Origin: Galliscardovia ingluviei | GTDB taxonomy: Bacteria; Actinomycetota; Actinomycetes; Actinomycetales; Bifidobacteriaceae | DNA length: 64,000 nucleotides | Assembly (NCBI RefSeq): GCF_014635685.1 | Contig: NZ_BMDH01000002.1 | Span: forward strand, 154,472-218,471 | Direction: 5' to 3' | Shown: piece after piece, positions 19,104 to 28,834 of the stretch | How the letters are laid out: each line of letters begins with the position of its first letter | How positions within the stretch are numbered: position 1 is the stretch's first letter | Position numbers and translations under genes: made by a program | The notes under the pieces: generated by a model | The model's input: the letters and a program-made list of their open reading frames with translations, nothing else | The model's database searches: none | Told to the model about the DNA's origin: nothing

Positions 19104-19937
19104 GTGCAACAACTTATCGATGACCCACTACTCTGGCTGCAAGCACACGCAGCAAGTATTATTTTCCTCATCATTGTTGTTGCCGCAGCAGCCCTTATTA
19201 CTAAAGCCACATCACGTATGCTGCAAATGCTGCTTGACAAGTCACATATACCAAGCGCCTCAATTTTCATTAATATCGTGCGCGTACTCATTTGGGTGTT
19301 TGCCGCAGCAATTGTGTTACAGCCGGTGTTTGGTATTAATCCGACAACACTTGTTACTGCGCTTGGTGTTGGCGGCATTGCAGTGTCGTTTGGCTTAAAA
19401 GACACAATTGCTAATATTGTCAGCGGCTTTGGTCTGATGCTAGGCAAAGTGTTACAGCCTGGAGACTTGGTCACTATCCAGGGGGTTACCGGCACGGTCA
19501 AAGATGTTACTTGGCGACACACTATTGTTATCGACCGCTCTGGCATGGAAATGTGGGTACCAAATTCAGTATTGAACACCACGGCGCTAGAAAAATTACC
19601 AGCCGCGAATGAGGCTATGATTTTAGTCCCGTTTGTGGCGCGCGGCACTAAACTCGATAATATGAGTATCGACGAACTGGCTCAATACATTACGGATCTT
19701 GTCAATACACAGACGCAAGATGTGATGCTGCCTGGCAACCCTGCGTTAGTTAAGTTCACTGGTTTTAGCCCATACGGCATTACAGGAAATGTAATGGCTT
19801 TTGCCAAACAAGGCATGTTTTTGTCAACAATGCAAGACCGCGTAACACGTGCCCTAGCCGGACAAGGGTTCTTAGTACAGGACGCCGCTGGCACAAGCGA
19901 TGAATCAAGCGCAAACTCAGCCGAATTGGAGGCATAA
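19104..19937 (+). CDS. small-conductance mechanosensitive channel (MscS family)
   Basis: The 277-residue form begins at GTG 19104, which follows a strong AAGGAGCAAACT site. An upstream ATG at 18981 is in frame but has no site and would add an Asn/Tyr-rich tail. Three hydrophobic segments (to about residue 90) are followed by the pore-lining TM3-like helix, ALGVGGIAVSFGLKDTIANIVSG. The beta domain follows with PGDLVTIQGVTGTVKDVTWRHT and WVPNSVL. MscS channels open under hypo-osmotic tension to release solutes. The stop overlaps the start of the acetyltransferase gene by one base, so the two are translationally coupled. Confidence 0.92.
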   Translation: MQQLIDDPLLWLQAHAASIIFLIIVVAAAALITKATSRMLQMLLDKSHIPSASIFINIVRVLIWVFAAAIVLQPVFGINPTTLVTALGVGGIAVSFGLKDTIANIVSGFGLMLGKVLQPGDLVTIQGVTGTVKDVTWRHTIVIDRSGMEMWVPNSVLNTTALEKLPAANEAMILVPFVARGTKLDNMSIDELAQYITDLVNTQTQDVMLPGNPALVKFTGFSPYGITGNVMAFAKQGMFLSTMQDRVTRALAGQGFLVQDAAGTSDESSANSAELEA

Positions 19938-20449
19938 TGCATATTCGTCCCGCACAGCATAGTGATATTGATGAGCTTATTCGCCTGCTGCATCAAGTAG
20001 AAGATGTGCACTATCAGGCTCGACCTGACTTGTTTGTGCAAGGTGGCATTAAGCATTTCCCTCACGAATTAGAGCAACTGCTTACAGACCCAAATCAGCC
20101 AATTTTCGTCGCGGTGGCTGACAATGAGGATAGCGGCAAAACTCCACTACACCAGCAAACACAGGGCGAACATATTCTTGGTTATGCGATGTGCATATGG
20201 CATCACCACGACGGTTCGCACGCACTAGCGCAAGAGCTTTCGCTGCATATTGACGACTTATGCGTTGATCAGGAAGCTCGAGGATTAGGAGTAGGTACTG
20301 CCCTATATCGTCATGTGCGGGAGGTTGCGAGCGAGGCTGGCGCTCGCCGTATCACGCTTAATGTATGGGAGGGCAATCCTAAGGCACAGGCTTTCTATGA
20401 TCATCTTGGGTTTAGAGCTTTTAGCCATAATCTAGAGCAATTGCTGTAG
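19937..20449 (+). CDS. GNAT-family N-acetyltransferase
   Basis: The 170-residue single-domain protein has the GNAT acetyl-CoA motif EARGLGVGTALYRHV (about residues 115-130). C-terminal elements RRITLNVWEGNPKAQAFYDHLGFRAF are also typical. It transfers an acetyl group from acetyl-CoA to an amine; the acceptor cannot be deduced. Its ATG overlaps the stop of the MscS gene by one base (TAATG) behind TTGGAGG. The pairing with a mechanosensitive channel is noted but a functional link is unproven. Confidence 0.88.
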   Translation: MHIRPAQHSDIDELIRLLHQVEDVHYQARPDLFVQGGIKHFPHELEQLLTDPNQPIFVAVADNEDSGKTPLHQQTQGEHILGYAMCIWHHHDGSHALAQELSLHIDDLCVDQEARGLGVGTALYRHVREVASEAGARRITLNVWEGNPKAQAFYDHLGFRAFSHNLEQLL

Positions 20450-20471
20450 GTAGCTATAGGCAAGGGGTTTT

Positions 20472-20565
20472 GATTCAGCGGATTCAGCAGATTAAGCAGA
20501 TTAAGCGGGCTCAGTAAGTAAATTCCGTCGATTCCGTTGATTCCGTAAAATCAGCAGACTCAGCA
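20472..20565. repeat. imperfect 9-bp tandem array
   Basis: About ten 9-bp units in two blocks (GATTCAGCG/GATTAAGCA, then GATTCCGTT/GATTCCGTA, then AAATCAGCA/GACTCAGCA), with a 4-bp break at 20517-20520. It starts 22 bp after the acetyltransferase stop, in the convergent gap before the dehydratase gene. Confidence 0.7.
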
Positions 20566-20631
20566 GTGCCCCTACCCCAGATTCGTTAATATTCCTGCCT
20601 AGATTCCCTATCGCCTCTGTCTAGTGCTACT

Positions 20632-21714
20632 CTAGTGTCCTTGCAACTGGTATGAGCGCTCTGTTGCCGCTTTATCATGGATCCACCATTCCTGATGCGA
20701 TGCATACCAAGCGATTGTGCGCTCTATTTGCTCCTCAAATTGAGTATGCTGCGGATGCCACCCAAGCTCCCGCTCAATTTTCGAAGCATCCAATGCGTAT
20801 CTCCTGTCTGCACCTGGACGATCTGCGACATGCTCAAAATCATGCTCATCCTTACCCATACAAGTAAGTATTAAACGCAATACATCTAGGTTGCTGTGCT
20901 CACCGTTTGCCCCAATAAGGTAGGTTTCACCAAGTTTTCCACGAGTGAGTACTGCCCATACTGCTGCACAGTGATCATCAACGGCAATCCAATCTCGCAC
21001 TGCGAGCCCTGCGCCATATAACTTTGCCGGGCGTCCAGTTAATATATTCGTTATTTGTCGCGGAATAAATTTTTCTACATGTTGGTAGGGTCCAAAATTA
21101 TTCGAACAATTCGAGATAGTGACTGGCACACCATATGTACGAAACCATGAACGGACTAAATGGTCACTCGCAGCTTTAGACGCCGCATATGGGCTTGACG
21201 GTCTGTATGGGCTGTGTTCGGTAAACTTTTCAGGAGAGTCAAGCGACAAATCGCCGTATACTTCATCTGTAGAAATATGGTGAAATCGAATGTGATGTTT
21301 CCGCACTGCTTGTAGTAGCACAGCCGTGCCGGTAACATTCGTTTGCAAAAATGGCATCGGATCCGCAATAGCATTATCATTATGTGATTCCGCTGCGAAA
21401 TGTACGACTGCGTCTATTGGAGCAATAGGGCGTCCATCGTAAGTTCGCTTACCGGGTTGAGCAAGTATCTGCTCCACTAACTGCGCATCACAAATATCGC
21501 CATGAATAAAGGTATATCGAGACTCATCGCACCCTTTGAGGGAACTTCGTCTGCCAGCATAGGTCAGCGCATCTAGCACAGTGATATATACTTCTGGGTG
21601 ATTTTTCATCACCCAATGCACAAAATTCGCACCAATAAATCCAGCACCGCCAGTTACCAAAATATGCTGAGGTTTGCATAAATCGTAAGGAACGTGTTGA
21701 TTCTGCGACTGCAT
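20632..21714 (-). CDS. rfbB: dTDP-glucose 4,6-dehydratase
   Basis: This 360-residue extended short-chain dehydrogenase has the NAD-binding motif VTGGAGFIGANFVHWV at the N-terminus, the active-site YAASKAASDHLV (Tyr-x3-Lys), and family motifs HISTDEVYGDL and NNFGPYQHVEKFIP. It dehydrates dTDP-glucose to the 4-keto-6-deoxy sugar on the route to dTDP-L-rhamnose. The ATG at 21714 has GGAGAG seven bases upstream; an earlier in-frame start at 21762 has none. The other rhamnose genes (rmlA, rmlC, rmlD) are not in this window. It stands at the edge of the surface-polysaccharide region, convergent with the acetyltransferase and divergent from a glycosyltransferase gene. Confidence 0.94.
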   Translation of the reverse strand: MQSQNQHVPYDLCKPQHILVTGGAGFIGANFVHWVMKNHPEVYITVLDALTYAGRRSSLKGCDESRYTFIHGDICDAQLVEQILAQPGKRTYDGRPIAPIDAVVHFAAESHNDNAIADPMPFLQTNVTGTAVLLQAVRKHHIRFHHISTDEVYGDLSLDSPEKFTEHSPYRPSSPYAASKAASDHLVRSWFRTYGVPVTISNCSNNFGPYQHVEKFIPRQITNILTGRPAKLYGAGLAVRDWIAVDDHCAAVWAVLTRGKLGETYLIGANGEHSNLDVLRLILTCMGKDEHDFEHVADRPGADRRYALDASKIERELGWHPQHTQFEEQIERTIAWYASHQEWWIHDKAATERSYQLQGH

Positions 21715-21922
21715 TGCTGTACTCTCCACAATTGCGCTACTGTATCGTATACTTATGAACAATATAGCGTGCTCGTTATGACATAACTACTAAGGCAATC
21801 GAATGACATGCCGCGGCTCATACTTGCTGCGCTACCACGCGGATATTGATAAACATAACGTCTGCTAAGAGACTAAATTGCATAGGCGGACATAGATAGA
21901 ACACGAAATAAGGTGGCTTTTC

Positions 21923-23875
21923 ATGGCTTCAACACCACAAGCACAGACACAAGCACAAACGCAGGAACAAACACAAGCACAACAGCAAGCACAACAGCAA
22001 CCACACGCTGCAGATCCGCGTGTGAAAATTTTCGTTAGTGTCCATAAGCCATCGCAACTAGTAGAAGGTACTTGCTTCTACCCTGTACATGTGGGCAGTA
22101 CCCTTACTGACAAGGAACTCTCAGGAACCTTGCGCGATGATATCGGCGAGAATATTTCTGAGCGTAACCCTCGCTATTGTGAACTTACTGCACAGTACTG
22201 GGCATGGAAAAATGTAGATGCTGATTATTACGGGTTCTGTCACTATCGTCGATATTTTGATTTTTCTGGCGTCCGTCACCAAGAGAACGATTATGGCGAA
22301 ATTCTTGACACGTATATAACTGACGAGACAATCAAACGTTATGGCTTGGATGATGAGCATGTGTTGTCGAATGTCGCTGGCTGGGATGTGATTACCACAC
22401 CATATAACGATGTGCGCAAGATGGATGGTTTCTCTTCTTTGAAAGATCATTGGAATGCGGATGACCACCTGCAATTGCATGATTTGCGTCATATGTATGA
22501 TATTTTGGTCAATGCATACCCTGATTATCAGCCCGACGCGGATGCAGTATTGAATGGCACTAAGGCTGCTTTTTGCAATATGTTTATTATGCGTAAGGAG
22601 ATTTTCCACGACTACTGCCAGTGGCTTTTTCCTTTGCTTGATGCTTTTGATCAGACTGCGGATATGTCAACCGCTGATGTGCAAAGACTGCGTACCGTCG
22701 GTCATCTTTCTGAGCGACTACTCAACATCTATTTGGCACACCAACAGCGCATCGGTAAACAGTGGCGTATTAAGCAGCTTCAATGCGTACACTTCACACA
22801 TCCCGAGCCAATTGAGACGCTTAATCCACTTGATATAAATCCACGATATACCATACCGATTGTCTTAGCAGCAGATGATGCATATGTGCCTATGCTAGCC
22901 ACGACTATCCATTCTATACTGAGTAATGCAGACACAGAGTATTACTACGATTTTATCGTGTTGCATCGTAATATTTCTGTGCAAAATCAAAATACACTTT
23001 CCTCATTTGTTAGTAGAGCAAAGCATGCCTCCATCCGTTTCTATGATGTGCAACGGATAATTGAAAACTACGTGCTTGATACCAACAATCCACATATCAG
23101 CATAGAAACCTATTACCGCTTTATTATTCAAGATATTTTACCATTCTATAAAAAAGTCTTGTATTTAGACTGCGATTTGATAGTAAACGCTGATATTGCA
23201 ACGCTCTATGCTACTGATATTAAGAACTATTGTTTGGCTGCGGTAAAAGATATTGATTTTACTGGCACGCTGGCTATGAAGGATGGTAAGAGAAAACAGT
23301 ACACCGATACTGTTTTGCATATGAACAATGGGTTTAATTACTTCCAAGCTGGAGTAATGCTACTGAATCTTGACGAGCTGCGCATGTTGCATACTGTTGA
23401 AGAATGGCTTGCTATGTCTACAGATACGGCATACATTTACAACGATCAGGATATCTTAAATATGGAGTGTGAAGGAAAGGTACTCTACCTTGATGCGCGT
23501 TGGAATGTGATGCACGATTGTGCTGGTCGAGTCGATGGGGTGTTTGCGTTTGCTCCTGCTGAGGATTTCTTAGCATATCAGCAAGCACGCCGCGATCCAA
23601 GTATTGTGCATTATGCTGGTTTTGAAAAGCCTTGGAAGAATCCATGGTGTGATTTTGGTCCGTTGTACTGGCATTATGCTCAGCAGACACCGTTCTCAGT
23701 GCAACTCATCGCTATGCTGGCTGGGATACAGAAGCCTAAGCCTATTCAACATCATGATCGCGCAATTGCTGAGGATAGCCCATTGCGCAAATACGGTGAT
23801 ATTCTAGCTCCTACTGGTTCGAAACAGCGTGAGATCGCAAAGGTGATAGTGCGAAAAATGCGTGGTAGAAAATAG
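21923..23875 (+). CDS. two-domain glycosyltransferase (DUF4422 + GT8)
   Basis: The 650-residue protein starts with a Gln/Ala/Thr-rich tail (residues 1-30). Residues 33-300 form a DUF4422 domain (YCELTAQYWAWKNVDADYYGFCHYRRYF). From about 310 there is a GT8 domain (IPIVLAADDAYVPMLATTIHSIL) with the metal-binding DxD at DCD (about residue 415). GT8 enzymes transfer sugars from nucleotide donors with retention; DUF4422 is also found in predicted glycosyltransferases. It is cytoplasmic. The same two domains form the C-terminal two-thirds of the 1015-residue protein at 32912-35959, and both end in near-identical basic VRKxRGRK tails, so they are paralogues. AAGGTGG precedes the ATG. Donor and acceptor are unknown. 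Confidence 0.87.
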   Translation: MASTPQAQTQAQTQEQTQAQQQAQQQPHAADPRVKIFVSVHKPSQLVEGTCFYPVHVGSTLTDKELSGTLRDDIGENISERNPRYCELTAQYWAWKNVDADYYGFCHYRRYFDFSGVRHQENDYGEILDTYITDETIKRYGLDDEHVLSNVAGWDVITTPYNDVRKMDGFSSLKDHWNADDHLQLHDLRHMYDILVNAYPDYQPDADAVLNGTKAAFCNMFIMRKEIFHDYCQWLFPLLDAFDQTADMSTADVQRLRTVGHLSERLLNIYLAHQQRIGKQWRIKQLQCVHFTHPEPIETLNPLDINPRYTIPIVLAADDAYVPMLATTIHSILSNADTEYYYDFIVLHRNISVQNQNTLSSFVSRAKHASIRFYDVQRIIENYVLDTNNPHISIETYYRFIIQDILPFYKKVLYLDCDLIVNADIATLYATDIKNYCLAAVKDIDFTGTLAMKDGKRKQYTDTVLHMNNGFNYFQAGVMLLNLDELRMLHTVEEWLAMSTDTAYIYNDQDILNMECEGKVLYLDARWNVMHDCAGRVDGVFAFAPAEDFLAYQQARRDPSIVHYAGFEKPWKNPWCDFGPLYWHYAQQTPFSVQLIAMLAGIQKPKPIQHHDRAIAEDSPLRKYGDILAPTGSKQREIAKVIVRKMRGRK

Positions 23876-23899
23876 TCTCGGCAAATATGTATATAGCTC

Positions 23900-23941
23900 G
23901 TGTGGGTGTGCTGCATCCTTGATCCTTAGACACATCCACAC
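23900..23941. terminator. hairpin in convergent gap
   Basis: GTGTGGGTGTG pairs with CACATCCACAC (one G-U pair) around a 20-nt loop between two converging genes. No U-run follows on either side, so termination is only a possibility. Confidence 0.35.
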
Positions 23942-23974
23942 AGCATATATGCACTTATACGCATCGTATACACA

Positions 23975-25756
23975 CTATCTACAACTAAACCTATACAACT
24001 TCCACTGCTCTCCACGGGGCGCTAAATGAGAGTAGTCCTGCACAGGTTGGAGTACTCCCTTATCGACATATGAGTTGATTATTTGCTCGTCATGGAATGG
24101 GTCGTATTGCTCTTTAAAAGTGAACATTTGTAAACTCGGCGCCTGTTGACCCATGTCGAGGAAATACTCTTCGCCTTGCTGGCTAATTGGACATACGGTC
24201 TGCTCTACTTGCTGCGGATCACCTGAGGCGAATGCACGCTCCACTTGCCCAAAAATTGCACCATTTTTCTCTGCCTTAGGGTTATAAATTGGGTACAACA
24301 TATCAGTTCCAAAAGCAGCAGTACCATACATAGACCCATTGAGCGGATCCGCAATTACAACATCATCAGTATCAACACGCTGTGCTACATCAGCAAGTAC
24401 TCGATATTTCTGTGTAGTCATTTGTTCGTGTGGATTGTCGTTATGCAATGACGTATTGTCTATAAGCGTATTGCGCAGATCCGTGCGTAGCGGATTCGCC
24501 ACTTGACCTACAAGGCATATGCTACAGATCATAAATACCGCTATGCCACAAACTACCTGACGCCAAGCCAAGCGTTCTATTGTTGCACCATACCAGAGCA
24601 CACTTAACGTATAGGAAAACAGTATGATAAAGAGTAGAGGCAGCATAGTAATAGGTCTAGTTTCTCCGCGATACCATACTGCAGTAACAATATTGGCAAA
24701 CCATCCAGTAACTGCTGCAGAGCATACATACACAGTTGATACAGCAATAACGAGAATACCAATTGCTACACTCTCTCGCCTAACAGAGTTGTTCACGCTT
24801 TTCGTTGCATGGCGTAAATACCATGGTGCAATGATGACAATACCTACAGCACCGATAGCTACCATTGCCACAAGTATTCCCGCAGGCCCCGCAATATTAT
24901 CCGTTACTAGCACGCCAATACTTGCTGGTAGTGTGCGCGTAGGGACAAAAGTATGAAACCAGCTACTTGGATTAAAGTATCTACTAGACTGATAATGTGT
25001 CGTCATATAGGCAAATAATGCTACTGCTCCGGCAGCACATACACCGAGCATACCCAGTATATATTTCAGTGATAATTTCACCACAATAAATGGGACAATA
25101 AACAGCAACCAAGTAAATGCAATGCGTGGATGCGCAAATAGGCACACAGCCATCATGACAAGATTAGCAATAATAAACCGCATTGAGCGAAGATTGTCAA
25201 GAAGTCTCAGCGATACATACAGCCAAAGCGGAAGTATTGAAGTTGCCATACCAAAAGCAATAAGCGGCCCAGCATTAAGCATCCAGTAGGGGTGGCTTGG
25301 TGAGCTTATTGCAAAAACTGGGATGCAGATAGCCATGATGCAGGCAAATAGATTCGAATCAACGAATTGCTTCCTCGTCCAATATGAGGCAAGCAATTGG
25401 CAACCAAATGGCCAGATAATGCCTGAAATTGCAATCCAAACGGTATTAAATGCTCCAATAATGCTCAGCTTGATACCGCATAGTGAAGCAAGTTTGACTA
25501 GACCGGCAACCAGTACGTGAAAAAACGGCGGATAGTACTCGTCATTGGGCCAAAGCCTAGCTGCAGCAGGCAATCCCTCATCTAGGATTTTTCGCACAAA
25601 ATAGTAGTGCGCTGGGGCATCAATTTGCTGGATCGGATACGTCCACATAGCTGCAGTGTGCGGAAACCACAGCACAACTATTGTGAATGCAGCACCAACG
25701 CCGAGCAAGCAGCATAAGCAATATGCAATCTTGCTGCTTTGCAAACGTCCTATCAT
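23975..25756 (-). CDS. polytopic membrane protein, DUF6541-like
   Basis: The 593-residue protein has about 11-13 hydrophobic segments. An extracytoplasmic loop carries the conserved-looking stretch QIDAPAHYYFVRKILDEG and DEYYPPFFHVLVAG, followed by a soluble C-terminal region of about 150 residues. This layout resembles DUF6541 proteins that accompany actinobacterial wall-polysaccharide genes and GT-C type transferases. Transferase activity is inferred only. The ATG has GGGGATT upstream. It lies 45 bp from the next upstream membrane protein gene, on the same strand, so the two probably form one transcript. Confidence 0.72.
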   Translation of the reverse strand: MIGRLQSSKIAYCLCCLLGVGAAFTIVVLWFPHTAAMWTYPIQQIDAPAHYYFVRKILDEGLPAAARLWPNDEYYPPFFHVLVAGLVKLASLCGIKLSIIGAFNTVWIAISGIIWPFGCQLLASYWTRKQFVDSNLFACIMAICIPVFAISSPSHPYWMLNAGPLIAFGMATSILPLWLYVSLRLLDNLRSMRFIIANLVMMAVCLFAHPRIAFTWLLFIVPFIVVKLSLKYILGMLGVCAAGAVALFAYMTTHYQSSRYFNPSSWFHTFVPTRTLPASIGVLVTDNIAGPAGILVAMVAIGAVGIVIIAPWYLRHATKSVNNSVRRESVAIGILVIAVSTVYVCSAAVTGWFANIVTAVWYRGETRPITMLPLLFIILFSYTLSVLWYGATIERLAWRQVVCGIAVFMICSICLVGQVANPLRTDLRNTLIDNTSLHNDNPHEQMTTQKYRVLADVAQRVDTDDVVIADPLNGSMYGTAAFGTDMLYPIYNPKAEKNGAIFGQVERAFASGDPQQVEQTVCPISQQGEEYFLDMGQQAPSLQMFTFKEQYDPFHDEQIINSYVDKGVLQPVQDYSHLAPRGEQWKLYRFSCR

Positions 25757-25801
25757 AGTAATCCCCTAAATTGAAATCTACGCATGCCTGTCTGATAGAA
25801 C

Positions 25802-27610
25802 TTATTCGCAAGCTCTCTTAACAGTTTCTCGCTCCTGTACCAACACAGAAAGTAAACAAAGCACTACAGGAATGCCAAATACTACAGACATTGCATAACG
25901 CATGGCTTCAATACTACCTGAATTTGAGGTAACCCATAAGAAGAGATATGACACTATAAACGGTATAATTGCTACGCCATAGGTCAGGCGCTGTCGCTTG
26001 TTTCCCCAGCTGACAAACACGAAGCTGAATAATAATACCGTAATCCATGTAGTCCACAAAGCGCGTGAAAACAGTGTAGAACCGAGTGCCGTGCCGTTGA
26101 TCCACAATATAATGTCTTGCAACAGACGAGCAAAGCGCTTGTCATTATTAGATAATCCTAAATCAGCTGCTCTTGCAAACTCTTCAAACTGCTGAGAAGA
26201 TGCATCAAAAGTTGTTCCCTCAGCATACACCTGCATTAGATACGCATTCTTCCATTCTTGAGGAAGTTGCGTATGCGGCAACGTGAACCACGATGATTCC
26301 ATCCCAAGCCAAGCTTCCAGATATGCTTTTGGATAGAGTGTTATGCCCCGAGTCCACTGTTGCATAAATGCTTGTAAATGTGCTTGTTTTTCGCTATTCC
26401 AAGAATTGCCTTTAATATAGTCTCCATTAAATTGCACATAACGAGATGCCACATCGTCACCTAAAAGATCGGTAACCGCTTTTTTGAAATCAGGATCAAC
26501 ATTTGAAACAGTGGTAACAACACGAGCTGCTTGCATAAATGGCACCACGAGCATCTCTTGCTTCCCACCGGGTGCAATATGAAATGCTGGGAAAATAAGT
26601 GCAACAAGTACCACTTGCACAAGCACAGCACTTGCTAGAATCCCAGCCATAAGAGCCTTGATCTGCTTACCATGAATTGCAAGAAGAGCAATTACTGCTG
26701 TGAGTGCAATAATATAAATACCGGTTTTTTTCGTAAGCACCATGAGTATTGATTCAAAGATTACAGCGTAAACAAGCCACTTTGAAAGCTTAATTTTCTT
26801 ACATATAATCAGTGAACAGTGCGTAAAAAATAGAAGAAAAACAGGTATAAATAGTGAATCTTTTACCATACCAATAGAGAAAATTGGTATAAAAGGAACA
26901 AGCGCGATAATTACATAGAGCCATGTTAAGAGGCTTAGTGAAGCTCCAGCATTGTACCAAGTCTTAAGCATACATGTTACTGCACAAGTGGTGACAAGTG
27001 ACTGAACCAAGGTATAGAGAAACACTCCAAAATTCCCTGAATGCATAACATTGCCCAATTGAACGAAAGCATTGAAAATAAGCGAATCAAATACTGGATG
27101 ATGATCTGTGATTTGACCTGAAGAAATTACATTAGGCAGTCCGTGCATTTGCAAGAGTTGCGTTAGTGTATCGAACCAAATAATTCCCGGATACAGCAAA
27201 ATGATGTACGGCACCCATGCTAGCCAAAGCACAGCCCATGATGTAATGAACCCCTTGCGAGTGGTGTTGCATAGCATTGCTCGGATAGCACGTTGAATAC
27301 GCGAAAAGCATCCTCGTAGATGCGAAGTCGTGGTATGTGCGCCATCCGCAGTAGCTGCAGCATCATCTATGTCGCTATCCACATCACCGCGACCCCTAGC
27401 AGTACCGCTAACCACATGCAGCACAGCCTTCCTACCAAAGTGAATAAAAGCAATGCCGAGTGCTGCATAGAACAAAATGTGGAATGGCAAACGCATGTTG
27501 AACTGAATTGCATTATCTACTGCTACTGCTTCACTGAGAGCAGCAATAAGACCAAGGAGCAACCCAAGCACCAAGCAACTTACGCGTTGTAGTGTTATGC
27601 GTTTACCCAT
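25802..27610 (-). CDS. polytopic membrane protein, DUF6020-like
   Basis: The ATG at 27610 follows GGGTGGATTC and gives about 602 residues; a TTG six codons earlier is less likely. The protein has roughly 12 membrane segments, a charged cytoplasmic loop near residues 60-100, and a hallmark extracytoplasmic loop, YPGIIWFDTLTQL then DHHPVFDSLIFN. This pattern is seen in DUF6020 proteins of Gram-positive bacteria, which resemble lipid-linked-sugar-using GT-C enzymes. Precise function is unknown. It lies upstream of the DUF6541-like gene and downstream of a GT2 gene, all leftward, suggesting a role in glycan assembly. Confidence 0.72.
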   Translation of the reverse strand: MGKRITLQRVSCLVLGLLLGLIAALSEAVAVDNAIQFNMRLPFHILFYAALGIAFIHFGRKAVLHVVSGTARGRGDVDSDIDDAAATADGAHTTTSHLRGCFSRIQRAIRAMLCNTTRKGFITSWAVLWLAWVPYIILLYPGIIWFDTLTQLLQMHGLPNVISSGQITDHHPVFDSLIFNAFVQLGNVMHSGNFGVFLYTLVQSLVTTCAVTCMLKTWYNAGASLSLLTWLYVIIALVPFIPIFSIGMVKDSLFIPVFLLFFTHCSLIICKKIKLSKWLVYAVIFESILMVLTKKTGIYIIALTAVIALLAIHGKQIKALMAGILASAVLVQVVLVALIFPAFHIAPGGKQEMLVVPFMQAARVVTTVSNVDPDFKKAVTDLLGDDVASRYVQFNGDYIKGNSWNSEKQAHLQAFMQQWTRGITLYPKAYLEAWLGMESSWFTLPHTQLPQEWKNAYLMQVYAEGTTFDASSQQFEEFARAADLGLSNNDKRFARLLQDIILWINGTALGSTLFSRALWTTWITVLLFSFVFVSWGNKRQRLTYGVAIIPFIVSYLFLWVTSNSGSIEAMRYAMSVVFGIPVVLCLLSVLVQERETVKRACE

Positions 27611-27696
27611 GAATCCACCCAGAATCAATCTACTTTTCAGACAAAGTTCTACCCAAAGAATAAGCTATTGTGCTTACTTGCTTTCTCTGCTTACTT

Positions 27697-28686
27697 TTAG
27701 CCTAGCGCTGGCATGGGCTTCCAGTTAGGATCGTGCATAAGTGCATGAGAATCTTTCCAACCGCGATATATTTGCTTGATGCCAGTGCGCAAATTTTTGC
27801 GATCTACAGCTACTAAGCGAATGACTTCTTTTGCTGCTGTGGCAGCAGTGCCGAGGGCAAAAATTACTGGATTGTAGTCACCATATAGTTTGAAATACTG
27901 CGCCATATACCCACGATTGCGCATAATATGATAGCGGTTCATATCTGACGTAGAGTTCAGCTGGCGAAGTCCTGCAATATCCCAATTACCGATTTCACGA
28001 GTACGGCGAAGAATACGATCTTGAATCACAATTGGCTTAGTAACTTTTGAAGCACGGTAGCCATACATGGTGTCATCCCAGTAGATAAAGAATCGTGGGT
28101 CTGGGAAGCCAATCTGGTCTACAATATTGCGCTTGAACAGCCCGCCTTCAAAGCATAACGTATTCATTGGACGATAGCCACGAGCGTCAAATGCTGCTGG
28201 AGCAATAGGGTTTGGAATGCCGAGCGGGACAAGGAATTGGTACTGCCAGTAGAATGGGCCGCCATCATAGTCGAAGCGTGAGCCTTGAATCACCTCGTAC
28301 TTCTTGGTCCAAGGAGCTAGTCGGTCTATGCTTTCAGGCAGGACTGCAACATCGTCGTCCATAACCCAGAACCATTGCGCACCAAGTTCATAAGCACGCT
28401 TGACTCCAGCACTAAAGCCACCTGCACCGCCAAGATTATCAGTTTGAGGAGCATAGATTACTCGAGAAGTATTGCCTTGCGCGTCAGGCTCAGTTTCGCC
28501 CCACTGCTCGTCAAGTTTCTTACCTAAAGCCTCAACCATAGTTTGGGTTTGTTCGCTGTGCTCATTGTCTACGATGATAATGCGCCATGGTGCTTGGGTA
28601 AGCTGCTCAAATGATGCAAAGAGCACTTTCAATAGTTCTTGGCGTTTAAAAGTCACTACGCAGATTGCCAACTTCTCGATATTCAT
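27697..28686 (-). CDS. GT2 glycosyltransferase, GlfT-like
   Basis: The 329-residue cytoplasmic or membrane-associated enzyme begins LAICVVTFKRQELLKVLFAS. It has the GT2 donor-binding motif WFWVMDDDVAVLP (DDD) and a later WDDTMYGYR that may hold the catalytic acid, followed by IGNWDIAGLRQ. The organisation and the adjacent UDP-galactopyranose mutase gene suggest a galactofuranosyltransferase of the GlfT type. Rhamnosyltransferases of the same family are an alternative. The ATG is immediately downstream of AGGAGT; a TTG six codons upstream was considered less likely. It follows glf by about 150 bp with a possible hairpin between. Confidence 0.87.
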   Translation of the reverse strand: MNIEKLAICVVTFKRQELLKVLFASFEQLTQAPWRIIIVDNEHSEQTQTMVEALGKKLDEQWGETEPDAQGNTSRVIYAPQTDNLGGAGGFSAGVKRAYELGAQWFWVMDDDVAVLPESIDRLAPWTKKYEVIQGSRFDYDGGPFYWQYQFLVPLGIPNPIAPAAFDARGYRPMNTLCFEGGLFKRNIVDQIGFPDPRFFIYWDDTMYGYRASKVTKPIVIQDRILRRTREIGNWDIAGLRQLNSTSDMNRYHIMRNRGYMAQYFKLYGDYNPVIFALGTAATAAKEVIRLVAVDRKNLRTGIKQIYRGWKDSHALMHDPNWKPMPALG

Positions 28687-28721
28687 ACTCCTATATTGGC
28701 ACAACCCGCGGAATAGCTACT

Positions 28722-28798
28722 ACAAAATACAAAAATGCAAAAGCCTCACACGAGCAGCATCTAATTCTCCAGTTCGATGGAGGCACTCATATGAGGCT
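28722..28798 (-). terminator. hairpin between glf and the GT2 gene
   Basis: On the minus strand AGCCTCA and TGAGGCT pair around a long, partly structured loop and are followed by TTTTGCATTTTTG. It may terminate or attenuate the glf transcript. Confidence 0.5.
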
Positions 28799-28834
28799 AT
28801 ATACAGCACTTGAAGTTCTTGTGAATCTACTCCA

